Shown here: in pieces, positions 1 through 5,750 of the stretch
Layout of the letters: the number at the start of each line of letters is the position of its first letter
Numbering within the stretch: the stretch's first letter is position 1
Notes under the pieces: model-generated
The model's input: only the letters and a program-made list of their open reading frames with translations
Told to the model about the DNA's origin: nothing
Databases searched by the model: none
Made by a program: the position numbers and the translations under genes
Source: CALVGQ01 sp964369385
GTDB taxonomy: Bacteria; Bacillota_I; Bacilli_A; Erysipelotrichales; Erysipelotrichaceae
Reading direction: 5' to 3'
DNA length: 9,332 bases
NCBI GenBank assembly: GCA_964369385.1
Contig: CAYJEY010000036.1
Span: 1-9,332, forward strand

Positions 1-192
1 GTTGCTGTTGCTGACACATTCCAGGTTGCTGTTGTTGATACATCCCTGGTTGCTGTTGTTGATACATCCCTGGTTGCTGTTGTTGATACATCCCTGGTTG
101 CTGCTGTTGATACATTCCTGGTTGCTGTTGCTGACACATTCCAGGTTGCTGTTGTTGATACATCCCTGGTTGCTGCTGTTGATACATTCCTG
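1..192 (-). repeat. 24-bp in-frame tandem repeat (8 copies visible, continuing left)
   Basis: Eight perfect-length 24-bp units lie at 1-24, 25-48, 49-72, 73-96, 97-120, 121-144, 145-168 and 169-192, with no indels, so the frame of the DUF4428-type gene is kept. Each unit encodes PGM(Y/C)QQQQ. Only three sequence variants occur. In gene order they run C-B-A-C-B-B-B-A, where A is the Cys-containing unit, B the commonest unit, and C a variant differing at two third-codon positions. This suggests a 72-bp C-B-A super-unit that duplicated, followed by expansion of B. Array length probably varies between strains by slippage. Confidence 0.5.
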
Positions 193-787
193 GTTGCATT
201 GGTCTACCTAATGCAGCACATATTGCATGACCAATTTGCTCATAACGCTGATACTCTGGGCTAAATCGATTCTCTATTTCTTCAAATGAATCATCTAATC
301 TATACCGAATATCATCAAAGTAAGGACTTTCTAATTGAATATCCATCCAGAATTCATATAGTGTTCTATAGCGTGGAGGATTATAGCTAGTTCTTTCTTC
401 ATCATCGCGATATATTTCTTGTTGCTCTTCACGAATATCCACGATAGCATTTAAAACTTGATTCAATGATATCAAATCTGGATTATGATCACGCCAATCA
501 TCTCTCTTGGAATAGATAAAATTACCTGTTCGCTCATCGATGCGAATTTCATTATCTTTACCTAGCGAGCGTGTAGGTTGAAATGATTTCAAATTTTGCT
601 CATTTTGTTCTCGATACGCAAGCTGTTGTTGTATCTCTTCTACTGTCGATTCTCTTCTATCTGAAAACAGTGGAGATAATTTCTTTGAACAATCCTTACA
701 CATGTTTCCATCTTCTAATTTCCGATTCCCTAATAACCCTATCTTCGCACCACAAATATCACATTCTTTTTTATCAAATAATCCCAT
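1..787 (-). CDS. DUF4428-type zinc-ribbon protein with C-terminal Gln-rich octapeptide repeats (partial, runs off left edge)
   Basis: The reading frame is open from the ATG at 785-787 to the window edge (262 codons visible), so the C-terminus and stop are missing. The N-terminus (MGLFDKKECDICGAKIGLL) carries a four-cysteine zinc ribbon at C9, C12, C30 and C33, the pattern I associate with the DUF4428 family. Residues about 35-195 are hydrophilic and charged, with a stretch near 'YEFWMDIQLESPYFDDIRYRL' (about 144-164) typical of the middle of such proteins. From residue 199 onward the protein is tandem PGMYQQQQ or PGMCQQQQ units, eight of them visible. There is no signal peptide or membrane segment, so it is probably cytoplasmic, perhaps membrane-associated through partners. 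A ribosome site (GAGGAGAA) lies 6-7 bases before the ATG. It is third in the operon after the YdjG-like and small membrane genes, with a 20-bp gap. Such proteins often sit beside SPFH and TPM-domain genes; the biochemical function is unknown. Confidence 0.5.
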   Translation of the reverse strand, partial: MGLFDKKECDICGAKIGLLGNRKLEDGNMCKDCSKKLSPLFSDRRESTVEEIQQQLAYREQNEQNLKSFQPTRSLGKDNEIRIDERTGNFIYSKRDDWRDHNPDLISLNQVLNAIVDIREEQQEIYRDDEERTSYNPPRYRTLYEFWMDIQLESPYFDDIRYRLDDSFEEIENRFSPEYQRYEQIGHAICAALGRPMQPGMYQQQQPGMYQQQQPGMCQQQQPGMYQQQQPGMYQQQQPGMYQQQQPGMYQQQQPGMCQQQQ

Positions 788-807
788 AATCAATTCTCCT
801 CTCTTTC

Positions 808-1077
808 TTATTTAGATTGATTTTTTTCTTTTGGTTTTTCTGTTCTTTTTGTTTCTTCATAAAGAAACATTTCATTCTGTTGATTCATTTTAAGTGAACC
901 TAGTCGAATATAACTATCTGCTTGTCTTTTTCTTTTTGCTGTATTCATTGATGAAATCATTGATCCACTTATAAGAAACGCGATTAGTAGTCCGCCAACT
1001 AGGCCAATACCTATCCATAAAGCTAGGTCTGAAAATTCAATTAAATTTGTAGCTATAAATAAGGCACTTAACTTCAT
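808..1077 (-). CDS. small membrane protein, YdjH-like C-terminus without a TPM domain
   Basis: This is an 89-residue protein. It has a short N-terminus, one strong membrane segment at about residues 19-39 (LALWIGIGLVGGLLIAFLIS), a basic stretch (KRKRQ, 48-52), and a hydrophilic tail with 'ADSYIRLGSLKMNQQNEMFLYEETKRTEKP'. From memory, that tail resembles the cytoplasmic C-terminus of TPM-domain membrane proteins of the B. subtilis YdjH type. Those proteins carry a large extracytoplasmic TPM domain before the membrane segment, and here it is absent. The gene upstream ends only 18 bp away, so no hidden TPM exon-like remnant is present. A ribosome site (GGAAGGTGGG) precedes the ATG. It lies between the YdjG-like gene and the DUF4428 gene in one operon, which suggests it acts in the same membrane complex. 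Confidence in the gene is high; confidence in the YdjH relationship is moderate. Confidence 0.5.
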   Translation of the reverse strand: MKLSALFIATNLIEFSDLALWIGIGLVGGLLIAFLISGSMISSMNTAKRKRQADSYIRLGSLKMNQQNEMFLYEETKRTEKPKEKNQSK

Positions 1078-1095
1078 TATCCGATTCCCACCTTC

Positions 1096-2163
1096 CTATA
1101 ACAATTGTGATGCGATTAAGGTAATCAAAACTGTAGAAATACAAGTAATCATGACTCGATACTTAAATAGTTTTTTCTTATCTATTGGCAACTCTCCTGC
1201 AATTTGTCCTGTTTGTCCATTAATTGCAAATTGATATATTTTATCTTCATATTTCGTGTTCAACATCCAAACTGGAAGTAACGTATAGTTTATTGATTCA
1301 CCATGAACTTGTACGAATGAATTTTTTTGTGATACTGAAGTATATCCTTTTACTGTTTTTCTAAATTCACTTTCTATGGATGATTCTACACGTTGATTTG
1401 CCCGTTCAATGCTTTCATTTACACCTACATCAAATTTATCTGCAAAGTATCCTGCTAGATATTTAGAACTAAACTTTTCAAGTTTTTTAAAGTTATAAGG
1501 TTCAAGTCCATCCATATAGTTATCTTCTAGTTTGGATGATGCATCTACTGGAACTTTATTGAAACCAAGTGAACCTGAGCGAAATATCTCAAAATATTTT
1601 GTATTTGTATAATTGAAGTTTGCATCACTCCACCTTTTAACAAGTGTTGCATTATATTTAATATCCGCAACTCCTGTGCAATCAAATAACCAAAAAGGGA
1701 CATAAACTCCAGTAATCTTCTCAATTCGATTCCCATTAGTGAATGCATCAGGTAGTAATTTTTTCCCTTTATAAAAGTTACGAAGTAATCCTTGTGCTTT
1801 CTCTTTTGTAATACTAAAAGGAATAATTAAATCTGGACTTACCATATCACTTATGTTTTCACTCATGACTACAGGATTTCCACAATACATACACTCCGTT
1901 GCTACTGTATGCTCATCACTCACTACTTCAGCACCGCAAGAACTACAAATAAAACCTTGATTATCTTTTATTGTATTCTGATTTTCTACATATCCTGCTA
2001 CATTCCAATTGATCTGATTTTGTACCTGAGATTGTTTTGGGGCAATGCCATCTTCCGGATATTCACTATCACATGAATTGCATTTCAATACATGTTCTTG
2101 TGCACTATACACTAATGGTGCACCACAAGCTGGACACTGATACTTAATGATTCGATCAGACAT
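1096..2163 (-). CDS. YdjG-like TFIIB-type double zinc-ribbon membrane protein
   Basis: The protein has 355 residues from the ATG at 2161-2163. Two zinc ribbons are visible: C10/C13 with C28/C31, and C73/C76 with C91/C94. The central region strongly resembles B. subtilis YdjG as I remember it (about 340 residues): 'IIPFSITKEKA', 'ITGVYVPFWLFD', 'VPVDASSKLEDNYMDGLEPY', 'YLAGYFADKFD', 'GYTSV', 'LLPVWMLNTKYEDKIYQFAINGQTGQIAGELPI'. A C-terminal membrane segment follows (about residues 335-355). In B. subtilis, ydjG, ydjH and ydjI lie with pspA (ydjF), and their products form a membrane system linked to PspA. I therefore infer a membrane-stress or membrane-organising role. The frame extends 27 codons upstream to 2244, but those codons would cover the -35, the -10 and part of the operator; the ATG at 2163 has its own ribosome site. 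It is the first gene of the operon with the two genes to its left. Confidence 0.5.
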   Translation of the reverse strand: MSDRIIKYQCPACGAPLVYSAQEHVLKCNSCDSEYPEDGIAPKQSQVQNQINWNVAGYVENQNTIKDNQGFICSSCGAEVVSDEHTVATECMYCGNPVVMSENISDMVSPDLIIPFSITKEKAQGLLRNFYKGKKLLPDAFTNGNRIEKITGVYVPFWLFDCTGVADIKYNATLVKRWSDANFNYTNTKYFEIFRSGSLGFNKVPVDASSKLEDNYMDGLEPYNFKKLEKFSSKYLAGYFADKFDVGVNESIERANQRVESSIESEFRKTVKGYTSVSQKNSFVQVHGESINYTLLPVWMLNTKYEDKIYQFAINGQTGQIAGELPIDKKKLFKYRVMITCISTVLITLIASQLL

Positions 2164-2170
2164 TTTACAA

Positions 2171-2177
2171 TTCCTTT
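2171..2177 (-). promoter_or_regulatory. ribosome binding site that fixes the YdjG-like start
   Basis: AAAGGAA on the minus strand sits 7 bases before the ATG at 2161-2163. The longer frame starting at 2244 has no comparable site and would begin inside the operator dyad, so the 2163 start is preferred. Confidence 0.5.
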
Positions 2178-2200
2178 CCAAAATTCTATTATCTAATTGT

Positions 2201-2229
2201 AGTTTATCAAACATGTACTTCCATTTGAA
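2201..2229 (-). promoter_or_regulatory. promoter of the YdjG-like operon
   Basis: On the minus strand, -35 TTCAAA (2224-2229), a 17-bp spacer, then -10 TAAACT (2201-2206). Both boxes are imperfect, as expected of an activator-dependent sigma-A promoter. The -35 overlaps the operator dyad by one base (2229). The predicted start of transcription is near 2194, leaving about a 30-base leader before the ATG. Confidence 0.5.
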
Positions 2230-2246
2230 TGTGCCTCTTGGCACAT
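2229..2246 (-). promoter_or_regulatory. operator dyad 1 (ATGTGCC-N4-GGCACAT)
   Basis: A perfect 7+4+7 palindrome, ATGTGCC AAGA GGCACAT in gene orientation, lies directly against the -35 of the YdjG-like operon and is centred near -43. The same dyad recurs at 3709-3726 and 8817-8834 with identical promoter spacing. It is inferred to be the binding site of the NarL/LuxR-type regulator encoded at 3728-4342. Confidence 0.5.
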
Positions 2247-2290
2247 CATGTTAAACAATTTGGGCTAGCTAGCATTTTACTTTACTATAT

Positions 2291-2320
2291 TTAAAAACCC
2301 TTCAATTGAATTGAAGGGTT
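2291..2320 (-). terminator. intrinsic terminator after the receiver-like gene
   Basis: An 11-bp perfect stem (AACCCTTCAAT / ATTGAAGGGTT, 2296-2320) with a 3-base loop is followed on the minus strand by TTTTTAA. It starts at the stop codon of the receiver-like gene (2319-2321) and separates that transcript from the YdjG-like promoter. The stem also has A's before it, so it may work weakly in the other direction, but no plus-strand gene needs it. Confidence 0.5.
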
Positions 2321-2699
2321 AACATAAAGATTTGATTGATGCCTTAAGATATTCAATACTTGTATCATAGAACACAAAATCATCTACACGGCTATTTTTC
2401 TTTGCATATATTGTCGATTGAATTGCGTCTTGATCAAACTCTGAACACATCAATAAGATTTTTGATTCTGGACTTACTAGTTTAATCTTATCAATAAGAT
2501 GAAGACAGCCATACACTGATGGAAATCCACTTTGTGGTACTTCAAATAAAATAACCCGTGGTTGCTCTAGTTGAGAGTATTGCACAATGTTTTGATATTG
2601 TGTTTGAATTTTGACTATCCCAAATTCGCTTTGATCTAAGAGGCGTATTAACCCTTCACCAAAGGATGTTCTTTTTAACATAAGTAGTACATCTAACAT
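2319..2699 (-). CDS. stand-alone degenerate receiver (pseudo-receiver) protein
   Basis: The protein has 126 residues, the size of one CheY-type receiver, and no DNA-binding domain. The fold signature aligns well with NarL-family receivers: 'VLLMLKRTSFGEGLIRLL' against the usual VLIVDDHxxFREGLxxLL, 'PRVILFEV', 'SPESKILLMCSEFD', and 'VDDFVFYDTS' against the usual FLLKDTS. The active site is gone: the acidic pair is L8-K9, the phospho-acceptor aspartate is E53, the switch Thr/Ser position is C85, and the conserved lysine is Y111. It therefore cannot be phosphorylated in the normal way; E53 could mimic the phosphorylated state. The ribosome site is GAGGGGG, 22 bp after the lipoprotein gene, so the two are co-transcribed. 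I infer it may pair with the response regulator or a sensor as a modulator. It could instead be a receiver relic with an unrelated role. Confidence 0.5.
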   Translation of the reverse strand: MLDVLLMLKRTSFGEGLIRLLDQSEFGIVKIQTQYQNIVQYSQLEQPRVILFEVPQSGFPSVYGCLHLIDKIKLVSPESKILLMCSEFDQDAIQSTIYAKKNSRVDDFVFYDTSIEYLKASIKSLC

Positions 2700-2721
2700 A
2701 GTGCACCCCCTCAGTAATATT

Positions 2722-3630
2722 TTAGTGCCCTAACACCTCTGATTTGTACTGGTCATAACTTGGTGGTAAGCTTTCATATGCTTCATCCCAAGCTGTTCCA
2801 TATTCTCTGAATTTCATTGTAATCTCAACAGGATCATCTCCTACATATCCTGTATCTGTTAGATAAATACTCCCTTCATATAAATATGCTGAATAACCCA
2901 CATAGTCATCTTCTGTAAGCACTTCATCAAAGGCAAATGATTCTTCTCCTAAAATTGGTTCAAAATAATCAACTCCTAAATTGATATAATAAGATGCAAG
3001 TAAACCTGCTGCATCATAACTTGAAGTATCATAAATTTCAAAGTATGGAATATCATTCACATCTTCACCTACAAATGCCCAAACATCATATTCATCATAT
3101 GTACCATTTTCATAGATTACAGACATAATACCATACCATTCACTGCCCATTTCAATTGATACTGTAGGAGATTCAAACTCATCTATTGCTGGTTCGTCAT
3201 ATCCATCATCTTCCATCCCAAACATATCTCCAAGTGTACTCTCTTGCTTTTCATATTCACTCCAAAGCTCGCTTGTTGATAACGTGTAACTCATCTCCAT
3301 ACCCTCAGTGACAACCAAAGTAATTACATCGCCATCTACTTCGTATTTCAATTCTAATTCATTTATTTCATCGAGAATAACGCCTTTTTCTTCATCAATT
3401 TTAGCCTCGATGCCATAACCTTCGTTGACCATTTCAACGATACCATCACCTTTAAATTCAAGTGAACTATCAGTCATACCTGCATCAACTATATCAGCAT
3501 AATTCATCTCGATTCCAAACATATTTGCTGATGATAAATTGTACTTCCCGCTTAGCCCCTCGCTACTACCACAAGCAACTAAACTTATTGCAAAAAACAT
3601 TGTTGTGATTAGTGTAATCCATTTTTTCAT
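2722..3630 (-). CDS. acidic lipoprotein of unknown function
   Basis: The 302-residue protein starts with a clear lipoprotein signal (MKKWITLITTMFFAISLVAC), lipobox LVAC with the lipidated cysteine at C20, so it should be anchored to the outer face of the membrane. Residues about 25-125 form a beta-rich part of the kind common in clostridial lipoproteins ('GKYNLSSANMFGIEMNYADI', 'SLEFKGDGIVEM', 'LKYEVDGDVITLVV'). An acidic linker follows (about 130-155), then a second beta-rich part with many Tyr, Trp and acidic residues ('EWYGIMSVIYENGTYDEYDVWAF'). The product is strongly acidic, and no catalytic motif was recognised. It is directly controlled by operator dyad 2 and is followed 22 bp later by the pseudo-receiver. 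Its position suggests an envelope target or feedback sensor of the two-component system next door; that is inference. Confidence 0.5.
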   Translation of the reverse strand: MKKWITLITTMFFAISLVACGSSEGLSGKYNLSSANMFGIEMNYADIVDAGMTDSSLEFKGDGIVEMVNEGYGIEAKIDEEKGVILDEINELELKYEVDGDVITLVVTEGMEMSYTLSTSELWSEYEKQESTLGDMFGMEDDGYDEPAIDEFESPTVSIEMGSEWYGIMSVIYENGTYDEYDVWAFVGEDVNDIPYFEIYDTSSYDAAGLLASYYINLGVDYFEPILGEESFAFDEVLTEDDYVGYSAYLYEGSIYLTDTGYVGDDPVEITMKFREYGTAWDEAYESLPPSYDQYKSEVLGH

Positions 3631-3680
3631 TTCCGCTCACCATCTTACTATTTTTCATAATAAGCCTTATCTACACTACA

Positions 3681-3709
3681 ATCATACTAAAACACATTTT
3701 TAAAGACAA
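3681..3709 (-). promoter_or_regulatory. promoter of the lipoprotein/pseudo-receiver operon
   Basis: On the minus strand, -35 TTGTCT (3704-3709), a 17-bp spacer, then -10 TATGAT (3681-3686). This is the best -10 of the three regulated promoters. The -35 overlaps the operator dyad by one base (3709). The predicted start of transcription is near 3674, giving a leader of about 44 bases. Confidence 0.5.
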
Positions 3710-3726
3710 TGTGCCTTATGGCACAT
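3709..3726 (-). promoter_or_regulatory. operator dyad 2 (ATGTGCC-N4-GGCACAT)
   Basis: A perfect 7+4+7 palindrome, ATGTGCC ATAA GGCACAT in gene orientation, is centred near -43 of the lipoprotein promoter. It begins one base after the stop codon of the response-regulator gene (3728-3730). In RNA it would also form a short hairpin, but it is followed by TGTCTTTAAAA rather than a clean U-run. The operator role is therefore favoured, with a minor terminator role possible. Confidence 0.5.
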
Positions 3727-3727
3727 C

Positions 3728-4342
3728 CTACTTCGTTGAAATCCACCCATTTCCAATGACATATACTACTAGCTCCATTGAATTTTTGCATCCAGACTTA
3801 AGTAGCATATTCTCAAGATGCCGCTTTACTGTCCCCATTGCAATATTCAACTCATCAGCGATTTCTTGCCTTGAATATGATTGACATAACAATCGCAACA
3901 CCTCCAACTCTCTCTCGGTGAAAGGCGACTCGCCATTAGCCGTAGGGATAGTCACAGGAGTTGGAAAACTACCTTTCCCCTCGATGGTTTTGTGAATCAT
4001 TTGAATAAACTCATTCATTGGTCTTGATTTTGATACAAATGCATCTGCCTTTGCCTGTATTGCTCCAGGTATGTAGGAAATCTCATCAAATCCTGACATG
4101 AGAATAACACGAATATGTGGATAGGTGTGTTTGACTTGCTCGCAAAACATAATTCCACTCATATTTTCTTCTACACATACATCACTCAATATCACATCAG
4201 GTTTGAGTTCTTCGATCATCGATAAGGCTGCCATCGTACTTGTAGAACTCCCTACAAAGATTAATTCCGATTGTTCATGAATCACATTGCTAAATGCATC
4301 GAGCACTGACTTATGATCATCTACTATCATTACTTTTATCAT
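3728..4342 (-). CDS. NarL/LuxR-family response regulator
   Basis: A complete 204-residue regulator. The N-terminal receiver has the acidic pair D8-D9, phospho-acceptor D54 ('DVILSDV'), switch S83 ('VILMSGFDE') and K105 ('AFVSKS'). A linker rich in Pro/Thr (about 126-136) leads to a GerE/LuxR helix-turn-helix at about 137-204 ('SPFTERELEVLRLLC', 'SRQEIADELNIAMGTVKRHLENML'). It is the last gene of the signalling operon: its ATG is one base past the kinase stop (TAAAATG), with the ribosome site AGGGGG inside the end of the kinase gene. It is cytoplasmic and, on phosphorylation, should dimerise and bind inverted repeats. It is the natural candidate to bind the three ATGTGCY-N4-GGCACAT dyads of this window and activate transcription there. 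The LiaR/VraR branch is the nearest functional comparison; orthology is not claimed. Confidence 0.5.
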   Translation of the reverse strand: MIKVMIVDDHKSVLDAFSNVIHEQSELIFVGSSTSTMAALSMIEELKPDVILSDVCVEENMSGIMFCEQVKHTYPHIRVILMSGFDEISYIPGAIQAKADAFVSKSRPMNEFIQMIHKTIEGKGSFPTPVTIPTANGESPFTERELEVLRLLCQSYSRQEIADELNIAMGTVKRHLENMLLKSGCKNSMELVVYVIGNGWISTK

Positions 4343-4343
4343 T

Positions 4344-5750
4344 TTATTCCCCCTTCACTGTGATAACCAAAGCAAATTGTGGCATCACTTCTACCCGAAA
4401 TATACCACCCGCATTTTCTACACGATTGATAATCCCACTTAATCCACTCCCCATCACGATTCCTTTTTTAGGGCGTGTTCCATTATTTGTGATTTCAATT
4501 CTATATACTTCTTCTTGTTGTGTAATTTCTACACTTAGTTTTGTTGCCCCCGCGTGACGTGTAGCATTTGCCGCAGCTTCACGCAAGACAGACAGCAACA
4601 GGGATGCTACCTTGTTATCTTTTGGTAATTCTCCAATCAAAATAATTTGCAAGCCCGCTTTATTGAAATAGAGACAAAGTTCTTCATATACATCAATAAG
4701 ATTTCCATTTTCTTTATCTTTAATCTGTGTAACTATGTTATTTAAAAGTGGAGTTAACTGTTTATAATCTTTTTCTTCACTACTATTTAAAATTCTTTGA
4801 AGAGCACTTAATCTTTGACTCATTACATCATGTACTTGTGTTCTAATACGCGAATATTCTTGTTGACGTCTCAACTCTTTGTCTTTCTCTATGATTCGCT
4901 CAATCTCTTCTTTTTGTGCAAGTAATACACTTTGATTGTTTTCTAATTGTTGCTTCCTTTGAAATTCCTCTGTTACATCTATCGCGTGTACTTCATAATA
5001 AATTTTTGCATCTTTAGTTAAATATTTCTTTGAAAATGCCCATGTCTTATCACTACTATACAGTAGTATATGATTTCGATTCTGCTCTACCTGTGAGTTA
5101 CTCACATTCGCACTAATCAAATCTTTCCAAAATAAATTACCATTCCTTTGATTTTGAGTAAAGTACTGAGAAATAATTTTCTCCATTTGATGATTGATTA
5201 GATAAATATAACCATCCTCATCAAAAAACATAATTCCCATTGGTAATGTATTCAAACCTTCCTTTAGTGAGAAAGGTGTTAACCTATTTTTTTGTGACAT
5301 GTAATCTTCATACACCAAGCATACTACACGATATAAAAAGATACATAAAGAAATAATATAAAATCTAAGATACCACCCAAACGCTAAGTGTTCAACTATA
5401 GGAAACAGCAATGCTATCGCAAGTGCACTAATCAAATGCATACGATTGTGTTTAATATGTACAATTATCAAATAAATAAAACTAAGCACACCGCTAAGCA
5501 ACATAAAAACACTGATATCACTCGATGTTACAATTCCATAAGTACGATTCACAATCGCATGGATAGGTACAAAAGAAAATACTCCATAGTAGCTTAATAA
5601 AATAGTTTCGCCTAATATTTGAACTTTACTCCTTTGCATACTTCGAAATGTAAGAGAGGCAACATGTATGCATTGTAAGATGAACATTACAAGTCCAATC
5701 AAAAAAAGCAGAATTAAGTACTCACTTGTATAAAAATATAAATCAAGCAT
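4344..5750 (-). CDS. sensor histidine kinase (HisKA_3 type) with membrane sensor and PAS-like region
   Basis: The 468-residue kinase starts with about six membrane segments (residues about 10-150) that have little extracytoplasmic sequence. A PAS-like region follows (about 165-262: 'LNTLPMGIMFFDEDGYIYLINHQMEKI'), then a coiled coil (about 263-300). The dimerisation helix carries the likely phospho-acceptor, 'RIRTQVHDVMSQRLSALQRIL', H307 followed by D308. The ATP-binding domain has an N-box 'LREAAANATRHA' (E391, N395, H399) and a G-box 'GSGLSGIINRVENAGG' (434-449). The first glycine box reads 'TNNGTRP', with Asn where Asp is usual, a variant I recall from related Firmicutes kinases. This is the catalytically credible kinase of the pair and should phosphorylate D54 of the adjacent regulator. 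Its start codon overlaps the end of the upstream sensor gene by 8 bp, with the ribosome site AAGGAGGG, which implies translational coupling and a matched dose of the two sensors. Confidence 0.5.
   Translation of the reverse strand: MLDLYFYTSEYLILLFLIGLVMFILQCIHVASLTFRSMQRSKVQILGETILLSYYGVFSFVPIHAIVNRTYGIVTSSDISVFMLLSGVLSFIYLIIVHIKHNRMHLISALAIALLFPIVEHLAFGWYLRFYIISLCIFLYRVVCLVYEDYMSQKNRLTPFSLKEGLNTLPMGIMFFDEDGYIYLINHQMEKIISQYFTQNQRNGNLFWKDLISANVSNSQVEQNRNHILLYSSDKTWAFSKKYLTKDAKIYYEVHAIDVTEEFQRKQQLENNQSVLLAQKEEIERIIEKDKELRRQQEYSRIRTQVHDVMSQRLSALQRILNSSEEKDYKQLTPLLNNIVTQIKDKENGNLIDVYEELCLYFNKAGLQIILIGELPKDNKVASLLLSVLREAAANATRHAGATKLSVEITQQEEVYRIEITNNGTRPKKGIVMGSGLSGIINRVENAGGIFRVEVMPQFALVITVKGE

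Noticed and set aside
1..192. CRISPR array or intergenic satellite
   Set aside because: The repeats are contiguous without spacers and in frame inside a long open gene, so they encode a protein repeat.
2..211. Plus-strand open frame encoding a Leu/His-rich repeat
   Set aside because: It is the mirror image of the minus-strand Gln-rich repeat; it has no ribosome site, and its low complexity comes from the 24-bp unit.
1545..1748. Minus-strand 67-codon frame inside the YdjG-like gene
   Set aside because: Out-of-frame shadow inside a strongly conserved part of the YdjG-like protein.
2164..2244. Extra 27 codons upstream of the YdjG-like start, in frame
   Set aside because: They would cover the promoter boxes and half of the operator, show no similarity to YdjG, and lack a ribosome site. 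The ATG at 2163 has AAAGGAA at the right distance.
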